The translations under genes were made by a program, and so were the position numbers. Of a stretch of DNA of 64,000 nt, positions 52,911-60,093 are shown piece by piece. The stretch is taken from the NCBI RefSeq assembly GCF_001633165.1, contig NZ_CP015418.1, forward strand, positions 4,068,587-4,132,586. Reading direction: 5' to 3'. This stretch comes from Rhodovulum sulfidophilum DSM 1374 (GTDB taxonomy: Bacteria > Pseudomonadota > Alphaproteobacteria > Rhodobacterales > Rhodobacteraceae). Below the pieces are notes generated by a model. That model was not told the origin of the DNA, did no database searches, and saw only the letters and a program-made list of their open reading frames with translations. How positions within the stretch are numbered: position 1 is the stretch's first letter; each line of letters begins with the position of its first letter.

Positions 52911-53483
52911 ATGGATGCGAGGGAACAGGCCGAGGGCGAGAAGCGGGTGCGGGATCTGCTGGTCGAGCCCCTGCTGCGGCGGGGGCTGGTCAAGCCCGGG
53001 GCGATGACCAAGGCGCAGTTCGAGGAGATGCTGGCCGATCTGGCCAAGCGGCTGGCCTATATGAGCGGGCCGAACCTGGCCGCGCTCGAGGAGATGGCGG
53101 CGGCCCAGCCCGGCGGCAAGGACCGCGACCGCTTCCCGATCTCCAATGCGATCCTGAAGGCGGCGGCGCAGATCCAGCCGCCCGCCGACGACGCCTCGCC
53201 GCTGATCCGCGCGGTCTTTGCCCATGCGGTGGGGCGGCAGGCGCTGGCCGAAGGCTGGGCGCCGGAACTCCTGGACGATCTGCGCCACAACCGCCGCTGG
53301 CCGCGCAGCTATGCGCTGGGGCAGATCCGCCAGGCCGCGGGCGAGGCGCTGCGCCGCCACGCGCATCTGGCGGGCGCCGGTCCCGGGCAGCTCTCCCCGA
53401 CCGAGGCCGCCTGGCTGCGGGACCGCGAGGCCCGCCTCGCCCACTGCCGCAGCATCGCCGATCTCGCGGGGGCCTCGGCATGA
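52911..53483 (+). CDS. Replication-module protein (190 aa), prophage 2
   Basis: Nearly identical to 21437-22009. Its stop overlaps directly with the next gene because the 215-residue zinc-ribbon gene of prophage 1 is absent here. Confidence 0.6.
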   Translation: MDAREQAEGEKRVRDLLVEPLLRRGLVKPGAMTKAQFEEMLADLAKRLAYMSGPNLAALEEMAAAQPGGKDRDRFPISNAILKAAAQIQPPADDASPLIRAVFAHAVGRQALAEGWAPELLDDLRHNRRWPRSYALGQIRQAAGEALRRHAHLAGAGPGQLSPTEAAWLRDREARLAHCRSIADLAGASA

Positions 53484-54154
53484 CGGCCGCGCTCCGCTCC
53501 CCGCTGCGGCCTGCACCGCGCAGCCGCCGGGCGATGCCGGTTCGGGAGGCTTTGGAATGGGCCTTCGGCACCGAATGCGCGCGGCTCGACCATGACGAGA
53601 TCGAGGCGGTCGGCGGCACCGGCTGGCGCCCCTTCGGCATGGAATATGTGGCCCTCGAACGCGCCCAGCTCGGCACGCGCGTCGACACCAGCCGCGGCCG
53701 GTCCCGCCCGCATGACGATGCCGAGCTGATCGCGACCGTGGTCCGGAACGTCCTGCCCTGGTATGCCGCCACGCTGGTCGCCGATCTTGCCCGTGCGGGC
53801 CGCACCCCCGACTGGATGCCCGACGCCCGCCCGCGGCTCCGCCCGGCCGAGTGGCAGCACAATCGCCCGAACCGTTGGGGCAAAGCCGCGGATGCGGCGG
53901 CGCTCGGCGCCGAGGGCTGGCAACCGATCCCGCGCAGGAACCGCAAGGGCGTGATCGTCCAGGACGCGGTGCGCTTCACGCCCTGCGTCTGGACCCCGAC
54001 CCAGAGCCAGATCGCGGCGGCGCGGCGGGCTTACCTCGACTGGTGGGGCTATCTGCTGGAGGTGCAGGCGGCTTTGACGGCAGCCGACCTGGCGCGGATC
54101 GTGGTCACCAAGGACATGCCGCCGATGCGGCCATGGGTAAGGTCGAAGGAATAG
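53480..54154 (+). CDS. Conserved phage protein, possible late regulator (224 aa), prophage 2
   Basis: N-terminal ~120 residues match 22650-23309. The middle is different (WQHNRPNRWGKAADAAALG...), and the C-terminus regains the YLDWWGYLLEV...KDMPPM pattern. This mosaic pattern suggests recombination within the gene. Confidence 0.5.
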   Translation: MTAALRSPLRPAPRSRRAMPVREALEWAFGTECARLDHDEIEAVGGTGWRPFGMEYVALERAQLGTRVDTSRGRSRPHDDAELIATVVRNVLPWYAATLVADLARAGRTPDWMPDARPRLRPAEWQHNRPNRWGKAADAAALGAEGWQPIPRRNRKGVIVQDAVRFTPCVWTPTQSQIAAARRAYLDWWGYLLEVQAALTAADLARIVVTKDMPPMRPWVRSKE

Positions 54155-54259
54155 CGTTAGCAAGTCACTCCTTAGGAGACCTACCCATGTGCAAAACAAA
54201 TTGACGAATCCTTATGAAAAAATCCAAATTAAACCCGATATTTGAAATGAAGGTAATTT

Positions 54260-54775
54260 ATGATGTATGAATACGAAAGAAGCTATAAAACTGGCAGAGG
54301 GGTATGCGTAGTAATGGAGCTTCTAGGATGGCTCCTTGTTTTTGTCGGTTTCATAGCCGTCATTGTTGGCTATTCTTCAGGAGGACTGGTCGGGTTTGCT
54401 TCCCGTAGCTTCATGGAGGAAGGCCCTCCAGTCGTTTTCAGGCTGATTGCCACGATCCCCGGGCTGCTCACGATGGCTGCAGGAGTGTATTCTGTGATGG
54501 AAACTCAGAAAGTGAAGGCAACTCTAGACTCAGCAGAAATGACGCGTGAGATGCTGTCTATTTCGAGGCGGAACGACGGCGCTCTCTCATCCAACAGAGT
54601 CGAACCAAGCATTAGCCGTGGTCTCGCTCCAGCATCATCGACTTTGGTAAAATACTATCGAACCAAGCAGATAATGAGGCGTCCAACTGGTGGAGTGACT
54701 GTTGACGGTGAAGTCTTCAACGATGTGCAGGAAGCCGAGAAGCACATCGACATGATGCTCAAGAACGGGGCGTGA
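54260..54775 (+). CDS. AT-rich membrane protein, probable moron (171 aa)
   Basis: Two membrane helices (about 18-42 and 60-80) and a cytosolic C-terminal part with YYRTKQIMRRPTGGVTVDGEVFNDVQEAEKHIDMML. Codon use is AT-richer than its neighbours and it is absent from prophage 1. AAGG lies before the ATG. Insertion before the late genes fits a lysogenic-conversion or superinfection-exclusion gene; function unknown. Confidence 0.6.
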   Translation: MMYEYERSYKTGRGVCVVMELLGWLLVFVGFIAVIVGYSSGGLVGFASRSFMEEGPPVVFRLIATIPGLLTMAAGVYSVMETQKVKATLDSAEMTREMLSISRRNDGALSSNRVEPSISRGLAPASSTLVKYYRTKQIMRRPTGGVTVDGEVFNDVQEAEKHIDMMLKNGA

Positions 54776-54843
54776 TCTTGGCTCCGGAAACTTTTTTCTT
54801 GACTGTAATCTGATCCCGTTGACATAGTGCCGTCACCCAATTT

Positions 54844-54874
54844 GCGCCCGGAGCGGAGACCCCGCCCCGGGCGC
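54844..54874 (+). terminator. Hairpin between early and late genes, prophage 2
   Basis: GCGCCCGG pairs with CCGGGCGC, followed by TTT. This is the counterpart of 23355-23382, embedded in the same GCGCTTTGCGTTCCGGGA context. TTGACT and TTGACA elements lie about 60 and 40 bp upstream, as in prophage 1. Confidence 0.55.
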
Positions 54875-54923
54875 TTTGCGTTCCGGGACGGGCTATTGCA
54901 GCCCGCAGACAGGGAGGGACGGC

Positions 54924-55643
54924 ATGAAGCTGACGGCAGGTGTCTCGCCCTCGGATCTGCGCAAGCTGGTGTCCCGGCTTCGGGAGGTGGAGCGCAAGCA
55001 GATGCCCTACGCGACGATGCTGGCGCTGAACGCCACCGGCGAGGCGGTTCTGGAAGAGAACAGGACGCTGATGCGCAAGGTGTTCGACCGGCCGACGCGC
55101 TGGACGCTGAATGCGTTCTTCCTGCGGCGGGCGACCAAGCGGAAGCCGGAGGCGACGGTCGAGCGCAAGGATGCCCCGCGCGGACGGCATTACCTCGAAG
55201 TCGAGGAGCGCGGCGGCGCCCGCCCGAAGACCGGGATCGAGCGGCTGATCATCGGCAATGTCGCCTATGAAGACCATATCGAGGCGGTGGTTCCGGCGCG
55301 GGGCGCCAGGCTCAACGCCCATGGCAACCTGCCCGCCGGTCAGATCCAGCGGGCGCTTTCCAATATCGGGGCGCAGCAGGACCGCGCCCAGAACAGCACC
55401 GACGGCTCGCGCAAGCGCAGCGCGCGGGCGGCGCGGTATTTCGTGCCGAAGCCCGGGCAGCTGTCGCCCGGGGTCTGGAAGCGGCAGGGCAAGCGGCTGA
55501 CCAAGTTCCTGTCCTTCACCGACCGGCTGCCCCGCTACGGCGCGCGGTTCGACATGGAAGGCCATGGCCGGATCGTCGCCGCGCGCGAGATGCCGGGCCG
55601 GATGCGGGCGGCGATCAGGAAGGCCTTTTCCACCGCCAGATGA
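54924..55643 (+). CDS. Minor tail protein Z-like (239 aa)
   Basis: A basic protein (MKLTAGVSPSDLRKLVSRLREVERKQMPYATMLALNATGEAVLEEN...RPTRWTLNAFFLRRATK...) of the lambda gpZ-like tail-completion type. It is the first late gene here, where prophage 1 has HNH and terminase. In other phages this family lies after the head genes, so the order is unusual. GGAGGGA precedes the ATG. Confidence 0.65.
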   Translation: MKLTAGVSPSDLRKLVSRLREVERKQMPYATMLALNATGEAVLEENRTLMRKVFDRPTRWTLNAFFLRRATKRKPEATVERKDAPRGRHYLEVEERGGARPKTGIERLIIGNVAYEDHIEAVVPARGARLNAHGNLPAGQIQRALSNIGAQQDRAQNSTDGSRKRSARAARYFVPKPGQLSPGVWKRQGKRLTKFLSFTDRLPRYGARFDMEGHGRIVAAREMPGRMRAAIRKAFSTAR

Positions 55644-55746
55644 GCGCGGGTCCTTCCCGGAGGGGGATCGCACGGGGGTAATTCGCACCCCGGTGCCTGC
55701 ATGTGTGTCTGAATTTTCGAAGCTGCGAGTGAGGGTTGTTGTTGTC

Positions 55747-56391
55747 ATGACCGATCTGGCCGATCTCCGCCGCCTCTATCCGCTGCCCGAGGGGGTGGAG
55801 GACACCGCAATGAACCGCGCCCAGATCGCCCGCGCCCTCGATGTCAGCGACAACACGATCAGCAAATGGATCGCGCAGGGCATGCCGGTGCTGGAGGAAG
55901 GCGGGAACGGCCGGGAATATGCCTTTTCGCCGGCCGATTGCTACGCCTGGCGGAGGCATCGCGATGCCGGGGCGCGGGCGGCGAAGGCGGCGGCCGACCG
56001 CTCGGCCTCGCAGCTGGCAATGGCGTTCCGCAATCTCGACGAGGAGGATGCCAATGCCTCGGCCGGGCTGACCGCCAAGCAGATCGCCGAGGAGGCCGAT
56101 GCCGATTACCGCTACCAGCGCGCGGCCGAGCAGCGCGGCGAGCTGACCCGGACGGCGCGGGTGCGCGATCTCTTCGAGGACATGCTGGTCGAGTTCCGCC
56201 GCACCATCACCACGCTGGTCGATTATTGCGAGATGGAGTTCTCGCTCGATCCCGAGGAGACCGCCAAGCTCGAGGCCCGCTGCGACGGGGCGCTGGTGCG
56301 GGCGCGCGGCAACCTGGAACAGGCCATCGGCCGGGGTGCGGCCGAACCGGTCGCGCTGCGGCGGGGCGACCAGGGCGAGATGGGGCTCTGA
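55747..56391 (+). CDS. DUF1441 / Nu1-like small terminase protein (214 aa)
   Basis: It has an N-terminal helix-turn-helix (MNRAQIARALDVSDNTISKWIAQGMPVLEEGGNGREYAFSPADCYAWRR), as in Nu1-type small terminase subunits, and a helical C-terminal part typical of DUF1441 proteins. Its usual partner, a GpA-type large terminase, does not follow. A tape measure gene comes next instead. Confidence 0.7.
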   Translation: MTDLADLRRLYPLPEGVEDTAMNRAQIARALDVSDNTISKWIAQGMPVLEEGGNGREYAFSPADCYAWRRHRDAGARAAKAAADRSASQLAMAFRNLDEEDANASAGLTAKQIAEEADADYRYQRAAEQRGELTRTARVRDLFEDMLVEFRRTITTLVDYCEMEFSLDPEETAKLEARCDGALVRARGNLEQAIGRGAAEPVALRRGDQGEMGL

Positions 56392-56392
56392 G

Positions 56393-56464
56393 ATGGTGGT
56401 GATCCGCGATGCCCGGATCGGCGCGCTGCGCAGCTTCGCGCCGCTGCCGGGAGTGCGGCGATGA
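56393..56464 (+). CDS. 23-aa ORF at the head/tail junction, possible deletion scar
   Basis: MVVIRDARIGALRSFAPLPG and three more residues lie between the DUF1441 gene and the tape measure gene, whose ATG (56461) overlaps the stop. It may be the residue of a larger gene left when head genes were lost. Confidence 0.3.
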   Translation: MVVIRDARIGALRSFAPLPGVRR

Positions 56465-58575
56465 TCGACGTTGGACGGCTGCGCGTGCGGCTGGGGCTCG
56501 ACAATCGCGAGTTTCAGACCGGACTGGCAAAGGCCCGGGGCGCGTTCGGCAAGTTCGCGGGCCGCATCGCGGCGGCGGCGGCCCCGGTGGCCATCGGGGC
56601 GGCCGTCGCAGCCGCGGCCAGGTCGAGCTTCGAGATGGTCGATGCGCAGGCCAAGCTGGCGCAGTCCCTCGAGACCTCGACCAGATCGGTGCAGCTGCTG
56701 GGCCGCGCCGCCGATCTGTCCGGCGTGCCGATGTCGCAGCTGCAGCAGGCCGCGCTGGCGCTGAACAAGCGCCTCTCGGAGGCCTCGTCCGGCGCGGGCC
56801 CGGCGGTGAAGGCGCTGCGGGCCCTGGGCCTGGAGGCCCGGGATCTGCTCGGCCTCGATCTCGATCAGCGCTTCGACAGGATCAACGGCGCCATTGCCGG
56901 GCTGGAGGATCCGGCGAAGAAGGCCGCGGTTGCGGCGGCGCTCTATGGCGACCGGGCCTATGCCGCCATCACCCGGCTGGACAGCGCGACGCTCAGCCAG
57001 GCGGCCCGCGATGTCGATCAGTTCGGGGTCGCGCTGTCGGAGCTGCAGGCCGACAATATCGAGGCCGCCAACGATGCCATGTCGACGCTGGGCGTGGTCA
57101 TGCGCGGGGTCGGCAACCAGGTCGCGGCCAGCATGGCCCCGGCGATCACCGCGCTGGCCACCGGCTTCACCGACCTGTTGCGCGAGGGCACGCCGCTGCG
57201 CGCGATGCTGGACGGGCTGGGCGCCAGCGTGAGCGGCACGTTCCAGGTCATGTCCGGGACCATCGGCCGGCTCATGTCCTATGCCGGCACATTCGCGTCC
57301 TTCCTGGCGGGGCGGTTCGTCACCAGCATGTCGCTGGCCGCGGCCTCGGTGGTGACGCTGAACGCAAAGCTGCTGCTGACCCGGGCGGCCCTGATGCGCA
57401 CCGGGTTCGGCGCGCTGGTCATCGGTGTCGGCGAGCTGATCTATCGCTTCACCGGCCTGGTCGAGGCCACCGGCGGCGTCGGTCAGGCCTTCGATGCGCT
57501 GAAGACGGTGGCGATCGAGGTCTGGGAGCGGATCGGCGCGGGCACCCGGATCGTCGTGCTGGCGGTGAAACGGATGGGCTGGGCGATCCGCGCGGATTTC
57601 TACGGCACGCTCGAGGCGATCCAGTCCAAATGGGGCGGCGTCATCACCAACATGGCGGCCATCGGCGCGATCATTCCGGGCTTCGGCTCGCAGTTCCGGG
57701 CGGTGGCGGCCGAGATCCGGAAGAGCAGCGCCGCCGCGAAGGATCTGAAGACCGCCACCAGCGAGGCGACCGGAAAGGTGGCCGAAAACGCCAGGGCCAT
57801 CGAGGCGGCCCTGACCGGCTTCACCGCCCCCCTTGCCTCGGTCGAGGCGCTGCGGGCGAAGCTCAGGGACGCCCGCGCCGAAATGGACAATACCGGCACC
57901 AGCTCGCAGGGCCTCAAGGCGGCGCTCAAGGATCTGAACGATGCCCTCTCCGGTGACGGCAAGGGCGGCAAGGGCTCTGGCGTCGACGAGGTCGAGAGCG
58001 GGCTCACCCGGCTGGGCACCAGCGTCAACGCCACAAGCAGCAGCTTCCAGAGCTTCTTCAAGGATATCGTGAAGGGCTCGGGCGATGCGGGCGACGCGGT
58101 CTCGGCGCTGGCCGACCGGATGCTGGACGACCTGCTCGACCGCGCGATGAGCCCGCTCTCGGACGCCCTGGGCTCCATGTTCGACGGGCTGTTCTCGGGG
58201 CTCTTCGGTGGCCGCGCAAGCGGCGGCGGCGGGACGGTCAAGCCCATCGGGGATCTGATCGGCAAGGTGATGGAGGGCGGGTCGTTTGACGGCGGCGGGC
58301 GCACGCCCCTCGGGCCGCGCGCGGGCGGGCTCGACGGCAAGGGCGGGTTCCTGGCCATGCTGCACCCCAATGAAAGCGTGATCGACCATACCCGCGACAG
58401 CGGCGGCTTCGGCGGCTTCGGCGCGGTCCGGGGCGGCGACGTCTATGTCAGCGTGCAGGGCTCGAATGCCAGCCCCGAGCAGATCGCGGCCGCCGTGCGG
58501 GCGGAAAGCCGACGCCAGGCCTCGGAGATCTACGACCGCCGCAAGCGGATGGCCCGGGCGGGAGGGGCGAGCTGA
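56461..58575 (+). CDS. Tail length tape measure protein
   Basis: A 704-residue protein: helical N-terminal part (MIDVGRLRVRLGLDNREFQTGLAKARGAFGKFAGRIAAAA), a hydrophobic region (about 290-345), coiled-coil stretches (about 410-530) and a glycine-rich C-terminus with GGFLAMLHPNESVIDHTR. It sets tail length and passes DNA. At about 1.5 A per residue it implies a tail near 105 nm. No equivalent exists in prophage 1. Confidence 0.88.
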   Translation: MIDVGRLRVRLGLDNREFQTGLAKARGAFGKFAGRIAAAAAPVAIGAAVAAAARSSFEMVDAQAKLAQSLETSTRSVQLLGRAADLSGVPMSQLQQAALALNKRLSEASSGAGPAVKALRALGLEARDLLGLDLDQRFDRINGAIAGLEDPAKKAAVAAALYGDRAYAAITRLDSATLSQAARDVDQFGVALSELQADNIEAANDAMSTLGVVMRGVGNQVAASMAPAITALATGFTDLLREGTPLRAMLDGLGASVSGTFQVMSGTIGRLMSYAGTFASFLAGRFVTSMSLAAASVVTLNAKLLLTRAALMRTGFGALVIGVGELIYRFTGLVEATGGVGQAFDALKTVAIEVWERIGAGTRIVVLAVKRMGWAIRADFYGTLEAIQSKWGGVITNMAAIGAIIPGFGSQFRAVAAEIRKSSAAAKDLKTATSEATGKVAENARAIEAALTGFTAPLASVEALRAKLRDARAEMDNTGTSSQGLKAALKDLNDALSGDGKGGKGSGVDEVESGLTRLGTSVNATSSSFQSFFKDIVKGSGDAGDAVSALADRMLDDLLDRAMSPLSDALGSMFDGLFSGLFGGRASGGGGTVKPIGDLIGKVMEGGSFDGGGRTPLGPRAGGLDGKGGFLAMLHPNESVIDHTRDSGGFGGFGAVRGGDVYVSVQGSNASPEQIAAAVRAESRRQASEIYDRRKRMARAGGAS

Positions 58576-59165
58576 TGGCCTTTCCACCGCCGAGCGTTCG
58601 GGTCGCCGCCTTCACCCTGACCCGGATCACCAGCAGCCTGCGGGTGCAGAGCCCCTACAGCTTTGCCCAGACCGCCTATGACTTCATGGGCGGGATGTGG
58701 GCGGCCGAACTGACCCTGACCCATGTCTCGGCGGCCGAGAATGCCGCGACCGAAGCCTGGCTGGCGGGCCTGAACGGGATGGCCGGGACCTTCGAGATGG
58801 GGCCAGTCGACTACGAAGGCCCCTATGGCAAGATCTCGGCCGATCCTGTCGTCGCGGTCGCGGCCAATGCCCGGGCGCAGGCGCTGGTGCTACAGCTCGC
58901 CAGGGCGGGCGACCGGGCGCTGCCGGGCGATTACCTGACCCTCGGCCGCCATCTGCATATCGTGACCGCGGCCGAGGCCCCCACACCGGCCTTCCGGCAG
59001 AGCGTCACGCTCTGGCCGCGGCTGCGCCGCCCCGTCGCCCCGGGCGATCCGGTAACGATGCGCGCGCCCTTCGGCACCTGGGCGCTGGCCGGGCCCGAGA
59101 CCAGCTACAGCGGCAGCCAGTCCCGGATCCGGACACGCATATTGCAAGTCAGAGAGGCGCTGTGA
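58575..59165 (+). CDS. Distal-tail/baseplate protein (196 aa)
   Basis: MAFPPPSVRVAAFTLTRITSSLRVQSPYSFAQTAYDFMGGMWAAELTL..., a beta-rich minor tail protein following the tape measure gene. ATG overlaps the previous stop (TGATG). Probably equivalent to GTA or siphoviral distal tail proteins by position. Confidence 0.65.
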   Translation: MAFPPPSVRVAAFTLTRITSSLRVQSPYSFAQTAYDFMGGMWAAELTLTHVSAAENAATEAWLAGLNGMAGTFEMGPVDYEGPYGKISADPVVAVAANARAQALVLQLARAGDRALPGDYLTLGRHLHIVTAAEAPTPAFRQSVTLWPRLRRPVAPGDPVTMRAPFGTWALAGPETSYSGSQSRIRTRILQVREAL

Positions 59166-59689
59166 TGGACGCGAGCGGAGATCGGATGCTGGGCCTGCTG
59201 GTGCGCTGCCGGTTCGATACCGGAGATCTGGCGATGTTCACCGGATATGGCGAGGTCGACTGGGAGGGCGTGACCTATCTGGGCGCGGGGCAGATGCTCT
59301 CGGTCGGCGAGGCGCAGGCGACCTCGGGCGACGGCATTCCGGGGCTGTCGATCACGCTTTCCGGGCTCGATCCGGAGGTGGTGGCGCTGGCCGAGCTCGA
59401 GGAGTTCCAGCGCCGCCGGGTGACGGTGTTCCTGGCGCTGTTCGACGAGACCGGCCAGATCGAGACGGCCGATGTGCTCTTCGACGGGGTCGCCGACACC
59501 ATGGAGAGCGATGACGGCCCCGACACCGCCACCACCACGCTGGCGCTCGAGCCGCGCAGCATGGCGCTGGGGCGCAAGTTCCCGTGCTACTACCTGCCCG
59601 AGGACCAGAAGAAGCGCTTTCCGGGCGATCAGGGCTTCGACCTGGTCCAGGCGATCCAGAACCGCGAAGATACCTGGGGGCGGTCGTGA
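59165..59689 (+). CDS. Minor tail protein, DUF2163-like (174 aa)
   Basis: DLAMFTGYGEVDWEGVTYLGAGQMLSVGEA and the final FPCYYLPEDQKKRFPGDQGFDLVQAIQNREDTWG are typical of baseplate hub components in alphaproteobacterial phages and GTAs. Start overlaps the previous stop. Confidence 0.65.
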   Translation: MDASGDRMLGLLVRCRFDTGDLAMFTGYGEVDWEGVTYLGAGQMLSVGEAQATSGDGIPGLSITLSGLDPEVVALAELEEFQRRRVTVFLALFDETGQIETADVLFDGVADTMESDDGPDTATTTLALEPRSMALGRKFPCYYLPEDQKKRFPGDQGFDLVQAIQNREDTWGRS

Positions 59690-60093
59690 GGCGCGCGGGC
59701 TGGGAGCGGCGCCTGTCGGCGGCGGTGCGGGACTGGGAGGACCGGCCCTTTGCCTGGGGCACGGCCGATTGCCTGGGCTTCTGCCGGGCCGTCGCCCGGA
59801 GCATGACCTGGGAAGATCCGATACCGGGCCTGCCGGATTACGGTTCGGAATACGGGGCCGCCAAGGTGCTGGTCTCGCTGGGCTTCGGCTCCATCGAGGC
59901 GCTGGTCGACGCGCATCTGGAGCGGCTGCCGGTCGCGGGCGCGCGGCGCGGCGACTGGGTGATGACCGCCTGCGAGGGCGCGATGCCGGGCGCCATGGGC
60001 GTGGTGACGGGGCGCTATGCGCAGCATATGGGCCGGAACGGCCTGGTGCGCCGCCCGGTCCTGACCGCGGAGGCGGCATGGCGTATCGACTGA
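59686..60093 (+). CDS. NlpC/P60-like tail peptidase (135 aa)
   Basis: The motif PFAWGTADCLGFCRAVARSM contains the nucleophile Cys29 as in NlpC/P60-like (DUF6950-type) tail proteins; a His is present in ...YAQHMGRNG. It may cut peptidoglycan during DNA entry. GTG start overlapping the previous stop (GTGA). Confidence 0.7.
   Translation: MRRAGWERRLSAAVRDWEDRPFAWGTADCLGFCRAVARSMTWEDPIPGLPDYGSEYGAAKVLVSLGFGSIEALVDAHLERLPVAGARRGDWVMTACEGAMPGAMGVVTGRYAQHMGRNGLVRRPVLTAEAAWRID

Noticed and set aside
55615..58587. 990-codon minus-strand frame opposite the tape measure gene
   Set aside because: The plus-strand genes here have correct starts, overlaps and recognisable domains; this frame does not.
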